From Ignavibacteriota bacterium (GTDB lineage: Bacteria; Bacteroidota; Ignavibacteria; UBA10030; UBA6906): a DNA stretch of 40,419 nt. The translations under genes were made by a program, and so were the position numbers. The notes beneath the pieces are model-generated. The model made no database searches and was not told the DNA's origin. It was given only the letters and a program-made list of their open reading frames with translations. Where the stretch lies: positions 69,303 through 109,721 of the forward strand of contig PMNE01000087.1 in NCBI GenBank assembly GCA_003162635.1. The letters run 5' to 3'. The first letter of the stretch is position 1, and every line of letters starts with the position of its first letter. Positions 36,612-40,419 of this stretch are shown one piece after another.

Positions 36612-37595
36612 CTATTTCGTCGCCCAGCCCGTCCGGCTGAGAGCTACCTGTTGGTCAATCCACTTGTAAGTCATCCTTAAGCCATCCAAAAGCTTCTTGC
36701 TGGGTTTCCAATCGAGCTTTTCGAATATCAATCGGTTGTCAGAATTCCTTCCTCGAACCCCCAAGGGCCCGGCGACATGCTTTATTGAGAGCTTCTTTGC
36801 CGCTATCGACATGACCATCTCAGCAAGTTGATTGATGGTAACCATCTCCTCTGAGCCGATGTTCACCGGTCCCATGAAATCGGAATTCACCAGTCTGCGC
36901 ACTCCTTCAAGACACTCATCAATGTAGAGAAATGACCGCGTTTGCTTTCCATCACCCCAAATCTCGATTTCACCACCCTCTCGCGCTTCAGCCACTTTTC
37001 TGCAAAGAGCAGCCGGGGCCTTTTCCCTCCCTCCCGTCCAGGATCCTTCCGGGCCAAAGATGTTGTGAAATCGGGCAATCCTAACCTGCACCCCGTGGTT
37101 GCGATGATATGAAAGGTACAGACGTTCACTGAAAAGTTTCTCCCAACCGTACTCGCTGTCCGGCGCGGCAGGATATGCAGAATCCTCCGAACACTTCGGG
37201 TTGTCCGGATCCTCCTGATTATATGCCGGATACATGCAGGCAGACGAAGAGTAGAAAATCCTTCCTATGCGGACCAGCTTTGCCTGCTCCAGCACATTGA
37301 GATTGATCGTCGCCGAGTTGTGCATGACGTCGGCGTCGTGTTCACCTGAGAAGATGTATCCTGCGCCACCCATGTCTGCCGCAAGCTGATACACTTCATC
37401 GAATCGCTTGTCGAGGACGGAACGTACGACCGATTGTTCACGAAGATCTCCCACGACAAACTCGTCCACAGGAGACGGAACGTATTCATGGTTCTTTAGG
37501 TCAACACCTCTTACCCAGTATCCCTCCCGCTTCAACCGCTTGGCAAGATGCCCGCCGATGAAGCCCCCAACACCACAGATTAGCGCGGTTTTCAT
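36612..37595 (-). CDS. GDP-mannose 3,5-epimerase
   Basis: Interconverts GDP-D-mannose with GDP-L-galactose (and GDP-L-gulose), here presumably to supply a sugar for the polysaccharide. The 327-residue extended SDR has GVGGFIGGHL at the N-terminus, AADMGGAGYI, the SSACMYP motif with catalytic Cys120, Tyr149-x3-Lys153 in EYGWEKL, FHNIFGPEGSWTGGREKAPAALC, WGDGKQTRSFLYIDEC and VRGRNSDN with the substrate arginine. These segments match plant GDP-mannose 3,5-epimerase closely. ATG 37595 overlaps the stop of the upstream pseudogene (ATGA), showing the two once formed a coupled pair. No GDP-mannose synthesis gene is in the window. Confidence 0.92.
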   Translation of the reverse strand: MKTALICGVGGFIGGHLAKRLKREGYWVRGVDLKNHEYVPSPVDEFVVGDLREQSVVRSVLDKRFDEVYQLAADMGGAGYIFSGEHDADVMHNSATINLNVLEQAKLVRIGRIFYSSSACMYPAYNQEDPDNPKCSEDSAYPAAPDSEYGWEKLFSERLYLSYHRNHGVQVRIARFHNIFGPEGSWTGGREKAPAALCRKVAEAREGGEIEIWGDGKQTRSFLYIDECLEGVRRLVNSDFMGPVNIGSEEMVTINQLAEMVMSIAAKKLSIKHVAGPLGVRGRNSDNRLIFEKLDWKPSKKLLDGLRMTYKWIDQQVALSRTGWATK

Positions 37596-38258
37596 AGAGA
37601 GTCACAGTTGTTATTGAAGATGTTGTAGTATCGTGAGTTGTCCATATCCGCGAACTCCGCCCGATGCTCCAGAAGGTTCCGCACAATGGATGATACGTCA
37701 TGCTGTGGTTTGAAACTCAGGATGTTTGTCGCGCGCTGGACGCTGACTTTGTAGTTCCCATAGTCCTGGATGTGTTTGATCGTCAGGTCAATCTTCACGT
37801 TCAGCACTTCTTCGACGGTGGAGCGAACGACATCTGCCACCTCGCCAACGGTGCAATTGCCCGAAGCAACATTAAGAATTCCGGAAATCTCGTCGCTAGC
37901 CTCGATTGCCCGGACATATGTGTTGCACGCATCTTCGATGGAGAGAATCGGACGCCAAATGGAGGGATTGTTGATGATGATATCATGCCGCTGCAGCTTT
38001 GTGAATAAAGTTCATACCGGGAGAGAATTCCGCCATCGGATCATTCGAAAGCCCGCCAAGAAAGATCACCTAATCGCAACCATGGAGATCTTCCCTGGTG
38101 ACGTCAAAGATGTTCTTCTGGTTAACCTTTACTTGTGACGGCAAGAAACACCCAAACCAGAGCAGATCGATCACTTCGATGTCGTATTCGCGATCCAGCA
38201 ACTTAGGAATAGGTGCCAAGCCGATGTAACCGGCCCCGCCGGCGATGAGAATCTTCAC
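37592..38258 (-). pseudogene. Decayed sugar-nucleotide SDR (NAD-dependent epimerase/dehydratase)
   Basis: Remains of an extended SDR of about 330 residues. The first 62 codons (38258-38073) read MKILIAGGAGYIG... with a normal NAD-binding motif and end at an in-frame TAG (38070-38072), where relatives have Gln (D-Q-V). The same frame continues with VIFLGGLSNDPMAEFSPGMNFI to a point near 37990. About 110 residues, including the catalytic YxxxK region, are then missing, and the C-terminal third resumes in another frame (NNPSIWRPILSIEDA, then YGNYKVSVQRA and the conserved YYNI end), stopping at 37592. Both an amber mutation and a frame-changing deletion are present, so activity is not expected. 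The neighbours rfbC and gme are intact. The missing length is estimated from memory of the family. Confidence 0.85.
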
Positions 38259-38270
38259 AGGAGACGTCCT

Positions 38271-38837
38271 TTAGTATCTGAATTTTTCTGATTCCGGACG
38301 TTGCAGCCACTCTGCGAGCGTCTGCGCAGCTTCATCTTTCTTCGAGAGAGTCGGATTCGAAACGGGCCACGTGATTCCAATTGCGGGATCATTCCATCGG
38401 ATTCCCGATTCGCCCTTGTTGCTGTAGATACCTGTACACTTGTACTGGATCTCGGCCACATCGGAAAGAACGCAGAATCCCCTCGCAAATCCCGCCGGCG
38501 CCCAAACCTGCAGCTTGTTTTCAGCCGACACCTCGATGCCAAACCACTTTCCCAGAGTGGGCGAACCCTTCCGAATATCTACCGCCATGAGATATGCGGT
38601 TCCCACCGTCACGCGCATCAACTTCCCCATTGGCGGCTCGTATTGGAAATGAAGACCGCGGACAACTCCCTTGACCGATTTGGAGTGATTATCCTGAACA
38701 AACTCGCCAGGCAGACCAAGGTCAAGGAACTGATCCTTCCGGAATGCTTCGAGGAAGAAACCCCGATCGTCCTGAAAGACCTCCGGTTTGAGCACAAGAA
38801 GCCCGTTGAGCTGACGGGATTCAATCGTGATCTTCAT
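38271..38837 (-). CDS. rfbC: dTDP-4-dehydrorhamnose 3,5-epimerase
   Basis: Epimerises dTDP-4-keto-6-deoxyglucose toward dTDP-4-keto-L-rhamnose. The 188-residue cupin protein has FQDDRGFFLE, VRGLHFQ with catalytic His63, APAGFARGFCVLSD, YKCT with Tyr132, and GIRWNDPAIGITWP, all RfbC hallmarks. GGAAGAGG lies directly before the ATG. It is the first gene of the minus-strand locus and is followed after 12 bases by the SDR pseudogene. The reductase RfbD needed for L-rhamnose is not in the window. Confidence 0.95.
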   Translation of the reverse strand: MKITIESRQLNGLLVLKPEVFQDDRGFFLEAFRKDQFLDLGLPGEFVQDNHSKSVKGVVRGLHFQYEPPMGKLMRVTVGTAYLMAVDIRKGSPTLGKWFGIEVSAENKLQVWAPAGFARGFCVLSDVAEIQYKCTGIYSNKGESGIRWNDPAIGITWPVSNPTLSKKDEAAQTLAEWLQRPESEKFRY

Positions 38838-39250
38838 CCTCTTCCACAGAGAAAGTGAATTGCAGTGGGTTCGGCGGGGACCCGTCCCAAAAACCTTGCC
38901 GGGTCATGCACCAGTGTACCTAAGCTAAGGATTCGTTCTTGAAGATTCAATGATGCTCTGGCGAAGCTTTGAAGGTGTGCGATAGCCCAGGGAGAATGTC
39001 AGGCAGAAAGCCCAAGAGAAATGCCTTGTCCCCCCCATGGGATTCTCGACAACCAAGGTGGAACCAGGATAAGCAGAGCAACCGCTCCTCGGCACTATTC
39101 CACGCCGCCGATACACGGGGTCTCGCTTCTGTGCGTCGCCTGACAAACAGCCTGGATCAAGCCACGATTGCGACGGGAATTCCATTCGAAAAATGAGTAC
39201 GTTAGTGTCGGATCTCATGTCCGCGAAACGAAAACGGCGAACCGACTCTC
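38838..39250. promoter_or_regulatory. Divergent intergenic region between rfbC and the macrodomain gene
   Basis: About 410 bases without a recognised gene. A minus-strand open frame (38925-39218) ends with GYRTPSKLRQS-like sequence, but has no family support. TTGAA-GA-TTCAA (38939-38950) is a 12-base inverted repeat about 100 bases upstream of rfbC; on the minus strand TTGAAT, 17 bases, TAGCTT could be a weak promoter overlapping it. No clear plus-strand promoter was found for the macrodomain gene. Confidence 0.3.
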
Positions 39251-39808
39251 ATGATTAAAGTGGGATCAACATCGCTGACGCTGGTGCAGGGGGATATCAC
39301 CACCCAGGACGTCGACGTTATCGTCAATGCGGCGAATTCCGGTCTTCTGGGCGGCGGCGGGGTGGATGGCGCCATCCACAGGGGGGCAGGCCCTCAGCTT
39401 CTCGAAGAATGCCGCACGATTCTGGCACGACAGGGGGAATGCCCTCCCGGACACGCGGTCATCACGGGAGGCGGACGTCTCAAGGCACGATTCGTCATCC
39501 ATGCGGTCGGTCCCATCTGGCGCGGCGGGACACAGGGCGAGGACGAGATCCTCGCCTCCACATACAGAAGCAGCCTGCAAATGGCCGCCGATCGCGGGCT
39601 GGGGCGCATAGCTTTCCCTTCCATTTCGACCGGTGCATACGGATTTCCTATGGAGCGTGCATCTCGTATCGCGGTCGCAACAGCTTCGGCCTTTGTCTCC
39701 GCCCCATCTTCGCTCATCGAGATCCGTTTTGTGACATTCAGCAGGAATGATTACGCGGTGTACGCTCTCCTGCTCAACAGAGATGGCACTCATGCAAACC
39801 ACACTTGA
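39251..39808 (+). CDS. Macrodomain ADP-ribose hydrolase (O-acetyl-ADP-ribose deacetylase, MacroD type)
   Basis: A 185-residue stand-alone macrodomain. It would remove acetyl or ADP-ribosyl groups from O-acetyl-ADP-ribose or modified proteins. The ADP-ribose site is intact: LVQGDIT (11-17), VNAANSGLLGGGGVDGAIH with Asn26, Asn29 and Asp39, the VGPIW strand, and SISTGAYGFP, the distal-phosphate loop. These match MacroD/YmdB proteins. Its last 17 bases overlap the start of the esterase gene, implying co-translation. Confidence 0.93.
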   Translation: MIKVGSTSLTLVQGDITTQDVDVIVNAANSGLLGGGGVDGAIHRGAGPQLLEECRTILARQGECPPGHAVITGGGRLKARFVIHAVGPIWRGGTQGEDEILASTYRSSLQMAADRGLGRIAFPSISTGAYGFPMERASRIAVATASAFVSAPSSLIEIRFVTFSRNDYAVYALLLNRDGTHANHT

Positions 39809-40419
39809 ACATCGCGTCCTGATGCCGGAGCAATCCGGGAGCGGCAAGAATCCACTCTTGGTCATGCTTCACGGCCGCGGGGCGGACGAAGAGGATCTGA
39901 TCGATATAGCACGCTTCTACGACCCGCGCCTCCTCGTCGTGAGCCCCCGCGCTCCCTTTGCGTTTCCTCACGGCGGCTTTACGTGGTACGACGTCGATGA
40001 GACGGGGAACCAGAACCAGGCGATGTTCCGCGAAAGCTGTGAGCGACTGTCTGCGTTCCTGGATGACGTTATCAACGGCTACCCCGTCGACGCAGGCCAG
40101 GTGTATCTCCTCGGGTTTAGCATGGGGACGGTGATGTCCTATGCAATGTCCCTGAGCCGCCCTTCCTTGTTCCGCGGCGTGATCGCCAACAGCGGGTATG
40201 TCCCCGAGGGAACCTTTCTGACGCTGCAATGGGACAAGATCGGGCACATCGAGTATTTCATTGCTCATGGAACGGAAGATCCGATCATCCCCCTGCGTGC
40301 GGCACGCAGAGCCCGGGAACTCTTTGCGGCTTCGCCCGCGAAGATCACGTACAAGGAATACCCTATGGGACACCAGCTTAGCGATGAGAGTATTGCAGAC
40401 TCGGCGGCCTTTCTGCAGC
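39792..40419 (+). CDS. Phospholipase/carboxylesterase family alpha/beta-hydrolase, 3' end missing
   Basis: A serine esterase of the carboxylesterase/thioesterase (YpfH/EstB-like) family, 209 residues visible with no stop before the window edge. Catalytic triad: Ser110 in GFSMG, Asp163 in GTEDPIIP, His194 in MGHQLS. The N-terminal LVMLHGRGADEEDL carries the oxyanion-side HGxGxxE/D motif. ATG 39792 is likely the start (GAGATGG lies about 7 bases upstream); ATG 39783 in the same frame is an alternative. Both lie inside the macrodomain gene. The substrate is unknown. Only a few residues are probably missing. Confidence 0.9.
   Translation, partial: MQTTLEHRVLMPEQSGSGKNPLLVMLHGRGADEEDLIDIARFYDPRLLVVSPRAPFAFPHGGFTWYDVDETGNQNQAMFRESCERLSAFLDDVINGYPVDAGQVYLLGFSMGTVMSYAMSLSRPSLFRGVIANSGYVPEGTFLTLQWDKIGHIEYFIAHGTEDPIIPLRAARRARELFAASPAKITYKEYPMGHQLSDESIADSAAFLQ

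Noticed and set aside
38876-38887. GGGAC-CC-GTCCC hairpin followed by AAAAA
   Set aside because: The loop is only two bases and the A run is on the wrong side for a minus-strand terminator; no plus-strand gene ends here.
38925-39218. 97-codon minus-strand frame between rfbC and the macrodomain gene
   Set aside because: No ribosome binding site and no family support; the GYRTP-like end faintly recalls outer-membrane proteins but is too short to claim.
1-40419. CRISPR array, transposase, tRNA or rRNA gene
   Set aside because: No regularly spaced repeats, transposase motifs, cloverleaf-like or rRNA-like segments were seen by eye.

Overview
The window is a stretch of bacterial chromosome, GC-rich outside one surface-polysaccharide locus. 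Gene content (purN-purH next to mreBCD-mrdA-rodA, ATP-type PEP carboxykinase, a LonB-like protease), mostly weak Shine-Dalgarno sites and one TAnnTTTG-type -7 element before purN suggest a Bacteroidota/Chlorobiota (FCB group) organism, perhaps near Ignavibacteria. This placement is an inference from gene content. No rRNA, tRNA, CRISPR array, insertion sequence or prophage gene was seen.

Layout. 1-4832 (+): 3' part of typA, an alpha-glucan phosphorylase, a regulatory gap of about 470 bp, and a MerR-type regulator with a seven-cysteine tail. 4839-10057 (-): a two-gene exopolysaccharide module, a 1315-residue exported deacetylase/glycosidase-like protein translationally coupled to a processive GT2 synthase. 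The pair is organised like PgaB-PgaC but built on DUF2334. 10390-13587 (+): LD-carboxypeptidase, purN, purH. 13627-19141 (+): the rod-shape operon mreB-mreC-mreD-mrdA-rodA with ATGA stop/start overlaps at mreC/mreD and mrdA/rodA, followed closely by a LonB-like protease (19155) and a group II aromatic amino acid decarboxylase (21595). After a terminator and a promoter come dcd and pckA (23140-25317).

25503-38837 (-) is a Wzx/Wzy-type polysaccharide locus, visibly more AT-rich than its flanks. In transcription order, unit 1 is rfbC, a decayed sugar-nucleotide SDR pseudogene and a GDP-mannose 3,5-epimerase, ending at a strong intrinsic terminator (36503-36532). Unit 2 follows a gap of about 480 bp and holds rfbB, wza-like exporter, wzz-like chain-length protein, wzy-like polymerase, wzx-like flippase and three glycosyltransferases (GT2, WbuB-like GT4, GT9). 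The genes would supply nucleotide sugars (dTDP-4-keto-6-deoxy sugars and GDP-L-galactose/L-gulose), build the repeat unit, flip and polymerise it, set its length and export it. An initiating glycosyl-1-phosphate transferase, rfbA and rfbD are not in the window.

39251-40419 (+): a macrodomain ADP-ribose hydrolase overlapping a serine esterase that runs off the window.

The observations most worth following are the DUF2334-GHL/GT2 module, the SDR pseudogene (amber codon plus internal deletion) inside the polysaccharide operon, the GDP-mannose 3,5-epimerase, and the cysteine-rich MerR protein with its repeat-bearing upstream region.
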